DNA of 64,000 nt from Hippophae tibetana (lineage: Eukaryota > Streptophyta > Magnoliopsida > Rosales > Elaeagnaceae). The stretch lies in the NCBI GenBank assembly GCA_037013495.1, contig CM072809.1:3100001-3164000 (forward strand). Reading direction: 5' to 3'. Under the pieces are notes generated by a model that worked only from the letters and a program-made list of their open reading frames with translations, was not told the DNA's origin and did not search any database. Numbering within the stretch: the first letter of the stretch is position 1; every line of letters begins with the position of its first letter. The translations under genes and the position numbers were made by a program. Positions 38,230 through 50,200 of this stretch are shown here, one piece after another.

Positions 38230-39110
38230 AACTCTGCATATTTGGCTATTAGCTTCCTTCCTTTTTGTTTCCCTATCACAGCAGCTATAAGTTTCCAGAG
38301 TGATCAAAGCTTTTGAATTGCTAAGCAAAAGGATGACAAACGAAAGTATGCCTCCAACTGGTAGGAATAACACTCCAATATTTAATTCTTTATCTGTTGA
38401 GAAAAGAAAGAAAAAAAGAATAAGAAAACTCTTTACAACACTATAAACAAACTAATTAACTTGCCCACCAAAAGTTGAAGTCTATTGAAGTGGCAACCTT
38501 TCATCCCACTTTCAAGTTTTATTCACCCTTTGTTTTACAAAAAATATTTTTGTCTTAACTACACTACGCAATACTATTTAGGTATCAAAATCTCACTCTT
38601 CTTTTTTATAATATTAGCTCCACCCTACATCTTAACTGTACACTTTACTGTGGAAATATCCCTATTAGTGTTACATAACACTACCCTTTGCCTCAAAGAT
38701 GCAGGCTGCAATCTTGAAACTTGGAGTAGAAGAATTTAAGCACACAACTCCACTGTCGTTAACTCTCCCTCAAGATTTTTTTTTAGAAAAAAAGAAAGAA
38801 AAAACTCCGTCAAGATTGTGATAATAGGTGGAGAAAGTTATCAAAAATTAAAGCAAAACGCTTGAAATGCAGCAAAAACTTCAACTAGTTCAAGAAACAA
38901 TCAGCTATACCCACTTGTCAAGAGGAATTAATACCTTAGTGAGAAATATGGTCAACCTTGGATTTATCTTCCAACTATTCATATTCATCGTATACCAAAT
39001 AAAGATAATAATAATAATAATTAAAAATAATCCTGTAGTATTCCATTTTCATTACAAGTTTTGATATTGGCTTTAACCAAATCTTACTTAACTGTTTTTT
39101 TTTAAATATC
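38230..39110. other. Spacer, no gene seen
   Basis: Somewhat less AT-rich than usual, with two short open frames (38485-38739 and 38867-39064) that match nothing I recognise. No paired repeats. Confidence 0.45.
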
Positions 39111-41640
39111 ATTGATCACTAGTCATTTCATACAACACTAAATATTAAATAGGATATATGTTAAATTTAAGAGATGATAGAAAGAAAAATTGAAAAAAAA
39201 ACTCTACTTTAATTTTATATAATATAATAGAAGTATTTATATAATATAAAGAAATCTAATATAAAAAAATAATTAAACATAATATCTTTTACAATTATAT
39301 CCATAATCAAAGGAAATCAAATATATTAATGTACAATATCTTTTATTATGATAAGTAAAATACGTTGATTAACAAGATTTTTTAATATGTTAAGTCCAAT
39401 ATGTTTATTGGCAGGATTTAATCCGGAAAATAAAATATATTGACGTACAAGATGTTTTAATATGGTAAGTCAAATATGTTGATTAACAAGATCTTTTAAT
39501 ATGATAAGTTAAATATATTGATTGACGAGATATTTTAATATAATGAGCCAAATATGCATATTAATAAGATATTTTAATACTCTTTCTCAAGTTAGAGTGT
39601 GGATGTCATCTATACCTAGCTTGCTAAGGATAGAATAAAATATTGCTCATACCAATGGCGGCTTTGTGACGATATCGATATTTTGTTGTTTTGTTAGAGC
39701 ATAGGTTATTGCAATGACTTATGTTTGAATCTTTTCACGCACAATATGACAATCAATTTCTATATGTTTGGTGCATTCATGAAATATCGATTTTGTAGTT
39801 ATGTATGTTTGATTGTTATAAAACAACTTAGTTGGTCCAAGATGATAAACTCAAAGATCAGCTAGTAAAGATTTCATCTAAGTGAGTTTGCATGTGATTG
39901 AAACCATTTTATGATACTTTGATTTAGTTGAAGATTGTGAGATAGTAGATTGTTTCTTAGTTTTTCACGACACAAGTGAATTGCCAAGAAATATGTAATA
40001 TCCAATGAAAGATTTCCTCGCAATGAAGTAGTGAGCCTAATAAGATAGGATCGACATCGAGTTAGCAATACCGATCTTCTAAATAGTGCACGAATCGTTT
40101 TATATAAAATGATAAGTATACTCCCAAGGTCGATCTAAGAAATGAATATATGTGGTTTTAATTTATTATTCAAACTCTTAAAAATGAAATTAAATCCTAA
40201 ACATCATGTCACAATATTTTGATTTGTGTTTTCTAATCTAATAACATAAATAAAAATAGATATGTATTCAATAAACAATAATGCAAATTTTTATCATTCA
40301 TAACAGTGGAGTATTTATGAATATAATAATTAAACTAATTATGTTTGCTCATATTATTTAGGTTATTAAGATATAAATTAATATAAAGAGGGAAAGGGAG
40401 AAAAAATGTGTGATTTTTGGGATGAGTGAGAGTATCCTTTTATAGGTGAGGAAAATGCTAAAAAGATGAAAAATATCTTGAAAAAAGATGTTAAACGCAT
40501 TTTAGATAGGCTGACAAGTGTGTAGGGGCGAGATTTGGGGCAAACGAGCTCTGGCGAGCCCTCTTTAGTATTACCATGATTTGATTGTACTCTTCTTTGG
40601 TGAATATTGGACCATTATTTTGACTAGTGCTAGAACTTTAGAGTTCTCCATGTTTGTTTTAGTATGGTTTACAATAGATCTTTATTTGTTTGGGGATTTT
40701 GAAGTTCTTGCTATGAAACTTATGGCCAAGGGAAAATTATAAAGGTAATATAATTTCTTAATGGTATGATAATCCTGGTCATAATATGAGTAGTAAAGTG
40801 ACATATTTTCTTTATGAGATTGTGGGTTCTTGGAAGAAAATTCCTTATTGTGAATCACTTTTATAACATATGAATTTGTATTGTTATGGTTGAGAGAGAC
40901 CTCCATTTGTTTTTCTTGCTAAGCATAAGAGAATACGTCTTCTATGTGTCTAGAAGAAGTTGCATCAATAGGTTTTTTCCATGGATTGCATCACATTGTC
41001 CTTTTCTTCTCATTCTTAGATTTTCTTGAGTCCTCCACATATGTAGGTGAGGGCTTCATTGTAGGATGACAATTCATCCCAAAGTTCTTTCATCTTGGCA
41101 TAGTAAACAATGATGGATTGTTAGCCTTATCTGACCTTAATAATTTCACGTTTGATTTGGAAGATTCTTGCATTATTACTTTGTGAATAACGGTCTTGAA
41201 GGTCTACCCAAACCTCAACCACTATTGTATAATAAGCAACACTATTCACAATGTCTCGACTTCAAAGTCTAGGCAAGGATCATATTATTACATCTTTGTC
41301 ATGATGCATGTGTCTCATCGGTTTTTTATTAGACTTCAATGGTTCAATCAACCAAACTGATTTTATTCTTTGAACTTAGGCTAATCCTCATAGCATGATT
41401 CCATGCTCCATAGTTGTCGCCTATGAGAACCTTGGAAACCAAAATCGTTTCCTGGTTGTTCTGAATTATGTAAGGTAAAAAGGTTCAAGATTACTAAAGA
41501 AGCCTTAATCGATTTCTTAGGGTCACTCATGATAGTAATGTTAATGTGTTTGTTTGTGTATGACATTCTTGAGATCATATAGAAATTTGAGTTTTTATGT
41601 TTGTGCACTTGTAATTTTCTTTGTGGGGTACTAGGGTAAA
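39110..41640 (-). mobile_element. Internally deleted Ty1/copia element (minus strand)
   Basis: On the minus strand, gag remains at about 40680-41610. It has a KMKELWDELSSYNEAL segment near 41100 and a decayed zinc-knuckle region near 40700-40830 (HTIKK..YYLYNFP), in which the cysteines have become other residues. The far end of pol, the RNase H tail (HIEIDCHIVREKI-type motif at about 39720-39790), lies at 39600-40075. Protease, integrase and RT are missing, and 40080-40560 does not read as copia. The 3' LTR (about 39110-39580) carries a 39-bp tandem array. No 5' LTR was found. The element abuts the hnRNP-Q pseudogene exon at 41673. Confidence 0.65.
39350..39580. repeat. 39-bp tandem repeats in a copia LTR
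   Basis: About five to six diverged copies of a unit like GATAAGTTAAATATATTGAT plus a TGACGAGATATTTTAATAT ending. Each ends in a TTTTAATAT block. They lie where the 3' LTR of the minus-strand copia should be. Confidence 0.7.
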
Positions 41641-41672
41641 TAATTTGATTCTTTGACTATTTTGAAGATAAG

Positions 41673-41795
41673 GTTAATGAAAGACAGGGACACTGGAGAA
41701 AACATAGGTTATGCATTTATAGTGTTTAAGCCAAGGAGGTTGCACAAAAGGCCATTGAAAAATTACATAATAAAGAACTTGAGGTTCCCATAGTA
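41673..41795 (+). pseudogene. hnRNP-Q/LIF2-like pseudogene, exon in RRM1 (left part)
   Basis: After a TTTTGAAGATAAG acceptor-like site, the frame reads LMKDRDTGENIGYAFIVFK, the second half of the first RNA-recognition motif (RNP1 region) of plant hnRNP-Q-like proteins. Near 41729 the frame shifts by one, after which VAQKAIEKLHNKELEVP is readable. The exon then stops and the copia element begins at 41810. The continuing exons are at 56238-57899, about 14 kb away. Because the intron positions match functional relatives, this is a duplicated gene that decayed, not a retrocopy. Earlier exons were not found to the left. Confidence 0.75.
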
Positions 41796-41809
41796 CTTTG
41801 TATTCTATC

Positions 41810-41986
41810 TATTAGAATATTTATTATAAGGGTATTTTAGTCTTTTACTCTTTTTGCTTATATTTCTCTTACTTCTCTATTTTCTTTTTAGGGTTTTTGC
41901 ATCTTTCTTTTTACAAGAGAACTTATCCCTTTTCTCTCCTTCTTTGTTCTTTTTATTTGCATTTCTTTGTATTTGAGTAATTCATA
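41810..41986 (+). repeat. 5' LTR of copia A
   Basis: 177 bp starting TATTAGAATATTT and ending TAATTCATA. It aligns with 55929-56091 with a few substitutions and small gaps (177 versus 163 bp). The canonical TG start reads TA here. Confidence 0.88.
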
Positions 41987-41998
41987 TGTTATCAAAGT
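41987..41998 (+). other. Primer-binding site of copia A (decayed)
   Basis: TGTTATCAAAG directly follows the LTR and matches the initiator-Met type TGGTATCAGAG at 9 of 11 positions. Confidence 0.7.
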
Positions 41999-42393
41999 TT
42001 TGATTATGAAATGTAGTTTTTATCTCTTCAAGAACAAGTGCAAAATTTGAGGGTTCAAGATTCTCTTTTTATTCAACTTCTTCACTTTGTTTTGTGGCTT
42101 CAATCAAGTAAGGATTTATTATTCTAGTAGTGGGTAATCAATTTTCTTCAAGTTTTACAAAGATCAAGTATGTTTGCATAGAGATTGATCCTAATTTTTA
42201 TCATCTTGTCAAAGTTTTAGTATTTTGGACAGATCTATAATTTGTATGAAGATTGTGATATTTTCTGTAATTTCAAAAAAATTTGGGATGTATTTGAAAT
42301 TTCAAAAAAAAATCAGGGATGTATCGACAATTTCTGGAAAACTCAGGAGCATATTTATAATTTTTGGAATTTTGGGCATTGTTTGTTTTTGCA

Positions 42394-43195
42394 ATGACTA
42401 GTAATAGAGATGACTCGTTACAGTCCATTAATGTGAGATTAGATGGAAAAAAAATATTCATTTTGGAGTTATGTGATGAATAACTTTTTAAAAGGCAAAA
42501 AGATGTGGAGTTATGTTTCTAGAATTGTGAGTAAACCTACAAGTGATAAAACAGAGTATGAAAAACTGTTAGATAATTGGGAAGTTGATAATTCAAAAAT
42601 TATCACTTGGATAAAAAATTCTATTGAACACTCAATGGGTACTCAGTTGACAAAGTATGAAATAGCAAAAGAGGTTTGACAACATTTGGCAAGATTGTAT
42701 ACATAGTCTAACTTTGCAAAACAATATCAGTTAGAACATGATATTCGAGCCCTTAAACAAAAAGGCATGAGTATTCAAGAGTTTTATTCTGCAATGACAT
42801 ATCTTTGGGATCAGTTGGCTCTTACAAAATCGGAAGAACTACATACTTGTGCAACTTATATTGCTCGTAGAGAAGAGTAATGTCTAGTTCAGGTTTTGAT
42901 GGTACTTCGTGATGATTTTGAGGGCCTTCGTGGCTCCATCCTGCATCATAGCCCTCTTCCATCTGTTGATTCGGTAGTTAGTGAACTCATGGCTGATGAG
43001 ATACGTCTTAAGTCTCAGATAGGAAAAGGAATTCTCCCGATGCCTAATTCATCAGTTTTTTTAGTTCCTTCTAGATCTCTTACTCACTATGAAAACAAGC
43101 CTCATTCAAGGGTTGAGATTGATGAATGCATTTTTTCCAAGAAAAAAGGACATTGGAAAGCTCAATGCCCTAAGCTATTGAATAAAATACCATAA
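42394..43195 (+). pseudogene. copia A gag (broken)
   Basis: An ATG at 42394 opens the frame, which slips in a run of eight A residues near 42446. After that YSFWSYVMNNFLKGKKMW, the copia gag lead, is readable. A TGA near 42677 and a TAA near 42878 break it. The last segment (42896-43195) ends in a nucleocapsid knuckle with KKKGHWKAQCP, in which the second cysteine of the CCHC pattern has become serine. In an intact element this protein forms the particle that encloses the RNA. Confidence 0.8.
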
Positions 43196-43436
43196 CTACA
43201 CCAACAAAGGCATCACTTAAGGCCTTCAAGGTTTGGAAGTCATATTCAACCACGATCATATCGTCCTCCACAAGTTAACACTGTAGTAGTTGTACCACCA
43301 TATGATTCTTTTGGACCCCAAACCTCATCCTCAAATCTCGCATTTGTAGCTCTTTTTGAAAAGTTTCAGAATTTTTTTGCTACACAATCACATGCTATGT
43401 CCACTTTCCCTTCTAGCTCTTCAAGTATGTCATCAT

Positions 43437-43790
43437 CTCCATGGGTTTTAGATTCTAGAGTTTCATATCATATGTCTCCTGATTCGAAATCCTTTATTTC
43501 TTTATTTCCTACATCCTCTATATCTGTCATGACTGCCTATGCCATTAGAAGGAGTTGGTTCTATTGACACACCTCATTTTTCACTTTCTAATGTTCACCA
43601 CATTCCTAAGCTTATATTGAATCTTGTTACTGTTATTCAATTGTGTGATTCTGATTATTTAATGTTATTTTCTTCCACCTCTTGTTATGTGCAGGATCCA
43701 CAGTCTCAGAAGTTGATTGGGACAGGTTGTAGGGGGTGGATTATATGTTTTGGACGAGCTGAGATTATCAGTATTTGCAGCTCCTAGTAT
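43437..43790 (+). pseudogene. copia A protease region (broken)
   Basis: WVLDSRVSYHMSPDSK corresponds to the aspartic protease active-site region. The family's DSG/DSA reads DSR here, so the enzyme would be inactive. Frame changes follow near 43535 before a GAG-pre-integrase-like stretch. Confidence 0.75.
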
Positions 43791-43892
43791 TGACTTGTCT
43801 TCATTTCGTTTGTCTCCTTCATCCTCTAGTTTTATTTATGACATTCTCATCTTGGTCATGTATCATCTTCCCGTTTAAGATTCTTAGCTTCT

Positions 43893-44646
43893 ATGGGTTC
43901 CTTAGGAAATTTGCAAACTCATAATATTTTCGAATGTAGTTGTTGTAAACTTTCAAAATTTTCTGCTTTGCCTTTTCATCGAAGTACTTCTTATTCTATT
44001 GCACCATTTGATTTGGTCCACTTAGATGTGTGTGGACTTTCTCCTATTACTACAAAAGGGGGGTCTCGATATTATGTTTCTTTTATTGATGATCACATTC
44101 ATTTTTGTTGGATTTATCTTATGAAATTTCGTTATGACTTCTTTGGAATTTATAGTAACTTTCGAGCTCTTGTAAAAACTCAACATTCTGTAGTTATTAA
44201 GTGTTTTAGATGTGATTTGGGTGGTGAATATACTTCCAATAAATTATGTGATCTACTTGCTTTAGATGGAACTATTCGCCAAACTTCTTGTACAAATACT
44301 CCTGAGCAAAATTGTGTGGTTGAAAGAAAAGATAGGCACATTGTTGAAATTGTTCGCTCTTTTTTTGTCATCTTCATTTCCTAGTGAGTTTTGGGGAGAA
44401 GCAATTCTTACTGTAGTCAACCTCATCAATAAGATCCCTTCGTCTCATACTTTGGGTTTGTCACCTTTTGAAAAATTATGTGGGTATGCTTTTGATTATT
44501 CTTCCTTGAGAGTCTTTGGTTCTACTTGCTTTGTCCATTTTCCTTATGTAGAGCGTACTAAATTTTCATCCTGCTCTACCATTTGTATGTTTCTTGGTTA
44601 TGGTGAAATGCAAAAAGGATATCGTTGTTTTGATCCAATGTCATGA
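43893..44646 (+). pseudogene. copia A integrase (two overlapping frames)
   Basis: The GAG-pre-integrase/zinc region shows CSCCKLSKF, followed by the integrase core. Its three acidic residues are visible in HLDVCG, FRCDLGGEY and CVVERK. Near 44370 the frame changes and the integrase continues as SFPSEFWGEAILT and SPFEKLCG, up to about 44640. The core looks chemically complete, but the frameshift and later stops prevent a joined polyprotein. Confidence 0.8.
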
Positions 44647-45124
44647 AAACTATATTGTTCTCATCATGTTGTGTTTCTTGAGCACATACCTTTTTTTCTA
44701 TTCCTGCTACTACTCACAACTTGACCAAGTTTGATATCATTCATATTGATCCTTTCTCTAACCATACATATAGTTTATCTCCACATGTCCCTTCCACTAC
44801 AAACTCTGAATCATCTATTATCCATATAGTCCCTTTTTCTCTTCATTATTCTCGCAAGGATTGCACTGTTAGTTTTCGAGATACTGGTACCTTGCAGTCT
44901 GGAGCTCTTGATAATCACACTCCTCCTGTAATTGCTCAAACTTCTCATGAGATTGTGGATTCTACTTCTCATATCCTCAGCGTACTTGTAAGTCTACTCA
45001 CATTCTAGATTTTGTTTACTCTTCTTATTCCAGTTCATTTTCTTCCTTTTTAGCATCTATTCATTGTCTCTCTGAGCCCTTATCCTATAAAGAGGCAATT
45101 CTTGACCCTCTTTGACAGCATGCT

Positions 45125-45863
45125 ATGACTGAGGAACTTTCTGCTTTGCAAAAAATTGGTACTTGGGATTTGGTACCTTTACCTTATGGTAAAAGTACAA
45201 TTGGTTCTTGTTGGGTATATAAAATCAAGACTAATTTTGATGGGTCTATTGAACGTTACAAAGCTAGATTGGTAGCAAATGGGTTCTCTCAGCAGTATGT
45301 ATGGATTATGAGGATACTTTTGCTCCTTTTGTAAAAATGACTACTATTCGTACTCTTATTACAGTTGCATCTATTTGTCAGTGGCACATATCTCAGATGG
45401 ATGTTAAGAACGCTTTCTTGAATGGTGATTTGCATGAATAAATTTACATGATTCCCCCGCTCGGTGTTTCTCATAAGCATGGTGAAGTTTGCAAGCTTAA
45501 GAAAGCTTTATATGGTTTCAAACAGGCACCTCGAGCTTGGTTTGAGAAGTTTTCTAATGTTATCACTTCTCTTAAATTTTCCTCCAGTAATCATGACTCG
45601 ACTCTTTTTGTTAAGTGCACCATTACTGGTCATATTTTGCTTTCTCTATATGTTGATGATATGATTATTACTGGTGATGATGTTGATGGAATTGTAGTAT
45701 TAAAGTTAGAATTAACTCATCAATTTGAAATGAAGGATTTGGGCCCTTTACGGTACTTTTTGGGTATTGAAGTTGCCTTCTCTCTAAAAGGCTATCTTCT
45801 TTCTCAATCTAAGTACACTGCTAATATTCTTGAGCATGCTTGTCTTACTGATATCAAAATTGT
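45125..45863 (+). pseudogene. copia A reverse transcriptase, cut by the CACTA insertion
   Basis: RVT_2 begins with MTEELSALQKIGTWDLVPLP and continues through [21 protein letters not shown] frame change near 45290 and a TAA near 45440 (inside the [10 protein letters not shown] motif) interrupt it. The catalytic motif YVDDMIITGDD (about 45649-45680) and MKDLGPLRYFLGIE follow. The frame is cut at 45863 by the CACTA terminus. The same phase resumes after 55174. Confidence 0.88.
45861..45863. other. Target-site duplication TGT, left copy
   Basis: TGT directly precedes the CACTACTAC terminus. The same three bases directly follow the right terminus at 55172-55174. CACTA elements duplicate 3 bp. Confidence 0.9.
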
Positions 45864-45892
45864 CACTACTACAAAAAGGGGTATATAAGTCG
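45864..45892 (+). repeat. CACTA left terminal inverted repeat
   Basis: Starts CACTACTACAAAAAGGGG and extends through GTATATAAGTCG. It matches the inverted right end at 27 of 29 positions. Confidence 0.93.
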
Positions 45893-45899
45893 ATGTCTA

Positions 45900-46225
45900 A
45901 AGTCGGTTTTTTCTAAAAACCGACTTTGAATGAATTTAAAGTCGGTTGTCCACGTCAACCGACGCTACGTTACGTGGATAACGTCGGTTGTCCACGTCAA
46001 CCGACGCTATCCACGTAACGTAGCGTCGGTTGACGTGGACAACCGACGTTATCCACGTAACGTAGCGTCGGTTGACGTGGACAACCGACGCTATCCACGT
46101 AACGTAGCGTCGGTTGACGTGGACAACCGACGCTATCCACGTAACGTAGCGTCGGTTGACGTGGACAACCGACGCTATCCACGTAATGTAGCGTCGGTTG
46201 ACGTGGACAACCGACGCTATCCACC
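45900..46225. repeat. CACTA left subterminal array: 42-bp units and a 69-bp palindrome
   Basis: Units of 42 bp, each holding the hairpin GTCGGTTG-ACGTGGA-CAACCGAC plus GCTATCCACGTAACGTAGC. They are repeated about five times in one orientation from about 46010 on. The first 69 bases (45941-46009) are an exact inverted copy of 46021-46089, with an 11-base spacer, so the array flips orientation at its left end. Subterminal repeats of this sort bind the TNPA-type protein in En/Spm. A binding role here is inference. Open frames through the array on both strands are products of the 42-bp (14-codon) periodicity. Confidence 0.92.
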
Positions 46226-46229
46226 TAAT

Positions 46230-47256
46230 ATATGCCCTAACATCTCATTTAGTACGCAGAGTTCCAGTTTTCGATCTGCTTCTTCCTCTCCTTTCCTCAC
46301 TCGAGTCACTTTTCTCCCACAATCTTAACCGTGCGCCACCTTCGTTCTACATTTCCGGCCACCTCCAACCACCATTTGAACGGACGTTTGTAAGTTTTCT
46401 CTTCTCACAATATTATCTGTCAGTTCTTCTTTTTTTAATAGCAAAATGTTAAAATCTGCGTATGGGTATTCCATTGATTAATTCCCGAAATATGAATGTT
46501 CTTATGTCTTAATTTGGAGTGCAATATTTCGTGCAGATTTTAACTTACAATATTTCGTGCAATATTTCGTGCAGATTTTAAAATCTCACAATATTTCGTG
46601 CAATATGTCTTAATTTTTTATTTCATTTTTAATAAAATGGGATGATCCAAGGCTGATCTTAACTTATATAAGTATGAGTTAAAAACTGGAGGTTGTGATA
46701 ATTTGTAAAATACATATGCTTGTGACAAGTAGGATAAATAAAAAAGGGTTTGTGATCTATTATTATTAATATTACCAAGTGACTTTTTTATAGTCGAAAT
46801 AAAGTGAACAGCGTTTAATTTGTGCTAATTTATCAGCGTGTAAATGTATTTCGTTAATCGAACAGCGTATTTTTGTATAAATTTTTGATTTAGTTATGTT
46901 TTTTTGTTTGCTTGTAATAATAATGTTTGAATTATTACTTGTATGTATTCAATAATATGTGAAATGTTTTGTGGGTTTGCGTGGATAAATTTATACGTAT
47001 AATTAATATTACTTTGTAATTATGATATAGTAACATGCTTAGAAATTAGAATCAACCGCGTGATTGGTTTTTATATATATATTCATGAAACATGAACTGC
47101 TTATTTTTTAATTTGTATATAAATGGTTTTGTAAAATGATTAAAATGATAACTATTTTGCATTATGTATGTTTTGATATATATTCTAATAATTAGGAAAT
47201 TTATATATAATAATACATAATTAAGTAATATGTTTAATTAATGTCATTAATAGAAA
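46230..47256 (+). promoter_or_regulatory. CACTA 5' leader exon and long leader intron
   Basis: A pyrimidine-rich, GC-richer stretch at about 46230-46389 looks like a 5' untranslated exon. It ends at a strong donor, GTAAGT (46390). The acceptor TCATTAATAG at 47253 lies just before the transposase ATG at 47257. The implied intron is about 864 bp. It contains four copies of CAATATTTCGTGC (46522, 46548, 46559, 46589). No clear TATA box was found. Confidence 0.6.
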
Positions 47257-50200
47257 ATGGACAAATCTTGGATGTCAAAGTGTAGAATTGAGCAAGACTA
47301 TATTTCTGGAGTTGAAAGTTTCATGGAATTTGCTTGTAGAACTAGTAATACTGGAAGTAGTATGATTCGATGCCCATGCGTTAAATGTAAAAATGAGCGA
47401 TTTCATGAATTTGATGAGGTTAAGTATCACCTTATCCGTAATGGTATTCTATTGAGCTATAAATGTTGGTATTATCATGGAGAAAATATTGATAATACTC
47501 ATGGAGAAAAGTATAATAAGAATGTGGGTGGATTACATACATCATATCATAATGTACAGACAGAAAATATGTTTCGTGGTGTTGAAGATGAATTACGCGG
47601 GGATGATCCCGAAACCTTTAATAAACTTATAGAAGATGCCGAAAAACCGTTGTATCCAAAATGCAAAAAATACACTAAGATGTCAGGATTGGTTCATTTG
47701 TACAATGTCAAGGCAAAACATGGTTTTTCTGACAAGGGATTCACAGAATTACTAACTCTACTAGTCGATATGTTTCCTGAGGGTATTGAATTGCCATCTT
47801 CAATGTATGAAGTGAAGAAATCTCTTAGTCGATTTGGCATGGAATATCATAAGATTCACGCTTGTCCTAATGATTGCATTCTTTATAGAAAAGAATATGA
47901 GACATTACATGATTGTCCTATGTGTAAAGAATCGAGATGGAAGCATGGTACATATGATACAACACATAAGAAAGGCGTGCCTGCAAAGGTTCTTTGGTAC
48001 TTTCCTCCGATCCCTCGCTTTCAAAGGTTGTTCAATAGTAAATATACATCAAAGATGTTGACTTGGCATTCAGATAATCGATCTGATGATGGGGTGCTAC
48101 GTCATCCTTGTGATTCTCCAAATTGGAAAGTAGTAGATAATTTATCTCCTCAATTTTCATCTGATCCGCGCAATCTGCGTCTTGCCATTGCTGCTGATGG
48201 AATTAATCCACATAGTTCCCTCAGTAGTAGATATAGTTGTTGGCCAGTAATTATGGTAACATACAACCTTCCTCCCTGGTTGTGTATGAAAAGAAAATTC
48301 ATGATGTTAACATTATTGATCTCAGGACCGAAACAACCTGGTGTTGATATTGATGTATATTTGCAGCCTCTGATAGATGATTTAAAGACGTTGTGGAATG
48401 ATGGTGTAAATGTTTACGATGCATATAAAGAAGAATACTTTAACTTGAAGGGGGTTCTTTTATGGACAATTAATGATTTTCCTGCCTATGGAAACTTATC
48501 AGGACATGCAACAAAAGGTTACAAGGGATGTCCTATATGTAGTGATGGAACTTCTGCAAAGTATCTTGTTCACGGACGAAAGATGTCTTATAGAAAACAT
48601 AGGAGATTTTTGCCATCTGGACACAAGTTTAGATACCAAAAGAAACCGTTCGATGGTGAAGAAGATCATGATCATGCAACTCGACCTTTGCGAGGTATTG
48701 AGATATTAAGGCAATTGAATGGGATGACATTCAAACGATATGGAAAGATGAAAAAAAAACTCACCAAGTCTGGGAAACGAAGGAGGTCAACTAATGAAAT
48801 TGGTGAAAATGAAAAAGATTTTGAACCGAATGGTTGTTGGAAAAAAAAATCAATATTTTGGGAATTGCCTTATTGGAAAGACCTACACATTCGTCACATC
48901 TTAGATGTCATGCACATTGAGAAGAATGTATGTGAAAGCTTGATTGGCACTTTACTTAATATACCTGGGAAAACAAAGGATGGCATTAAAGCAAGATTGG
49001 ATTTAAAGAAACTAGGCATACGACCTGAATTGGAACCAAGGGTGGAAAATGATAAGAATCGAACATACTTGCCACCAGCATCATATACAATGTCAACAAA
49101 AGAGAAGGATGTGTTTTGTAAATGTTTGGAAGGTGTGAAAGTTCCTGATGGTTACTCATCCAACTTAAGAAATTTTGTGTCTATCACCGATAAGAGACTG
49201 TATGGATTGAAATCACATGACTGTCATATCTTAATGCAACAGTTATTACCAGTTGCTATTAGATCAATTCTTCCAAAACATGTTCGAATATCAATAATTC
49301 GGCTATGTTCATTCTTCAATACCATATGCAAGAAATCTATATCAATTGGCGAGTTAAATTCTTTACAGAAAGAAATTGTAGAAACTTTGTGTCTAATTGA
49401 AAAATATTTTCCTCCTTCTTTCTTCGATATAATGATTCACTTATGTGTTCATTTAGTTCGAGAGGTTCAATTATGTGGTCCTACTTACTTAAGGTGGATG
49501 TATCCTTTTGAGAGATATATGCAAGTCCTTAAAGGATATGTAAATAATAGATATAGACCTGAAGGATGCATGGTGGAATGCTACATTGCTGAAGAGGCCA
49601 TTGAGTTTTGTTCTGAATACTTTAGTGGTTGCACTGAAATTGGGAATCCTACGCACAAGTTATTCTTAGAACGTCACATGATCCAAGTAGGTAACCCTAT
49701 GCTTGGTGGAAGTAAGAAATTATTTATTGATCGCACTCGATGGGAAAAAGCACACCGAATCATTTTGGTAAATAATAACGAGGCACAACCGTACATAGAG
49801 TAAGTGATGTTCATTGTTTCATCTTTTATTTAACTATTAATGATGATATATAACTTAATATATATTTAATAACGTTACAGGATGCATTTAAACTTATTGA
49901 AGATCGATCCTCGTTATAAAAAAAAAGGAGGAGAAAAATGGTTGTATGATGAACATAAGCGAGAGCTTATTAATTGGTTTCGCAACCACGTAAGTGTCAC
50001 AAACAAAAAATCATGCATGTATCCTCCTATATATATTCAATGTTTTAAAACTTTGCTCTAAACACATTTTGTGTTTTTGTATACATAGATTCGAGGTGAA
50101 CTCAAGAAACCCAATCATAAAATATCAGAAAGTTTACAATGGCTTGCACATGGCCCAAAATTCGATGTCAAATCATTTCATAGTTTCACAATAAATGGAT

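Noticed and set aside
44180..44377. Minus-strand frame inside copia A integrase
   Set aside because: Shadow of the integrase catalytic region on the plus strand.
46010..46225. CRISPR-like regular repeats
   Set aside because: Contiguous tandem units without spacers, in a plant genome and inside a CACTA subterminal region.
45930..46328. 132-codon frame with 14-residue repeats, and an antisense 75-codon frame
   Set aside because: Both come from the 42-bp subterminal array, whose unit is a multiple of three and so keeps frames open on both strands. There is no gene context.
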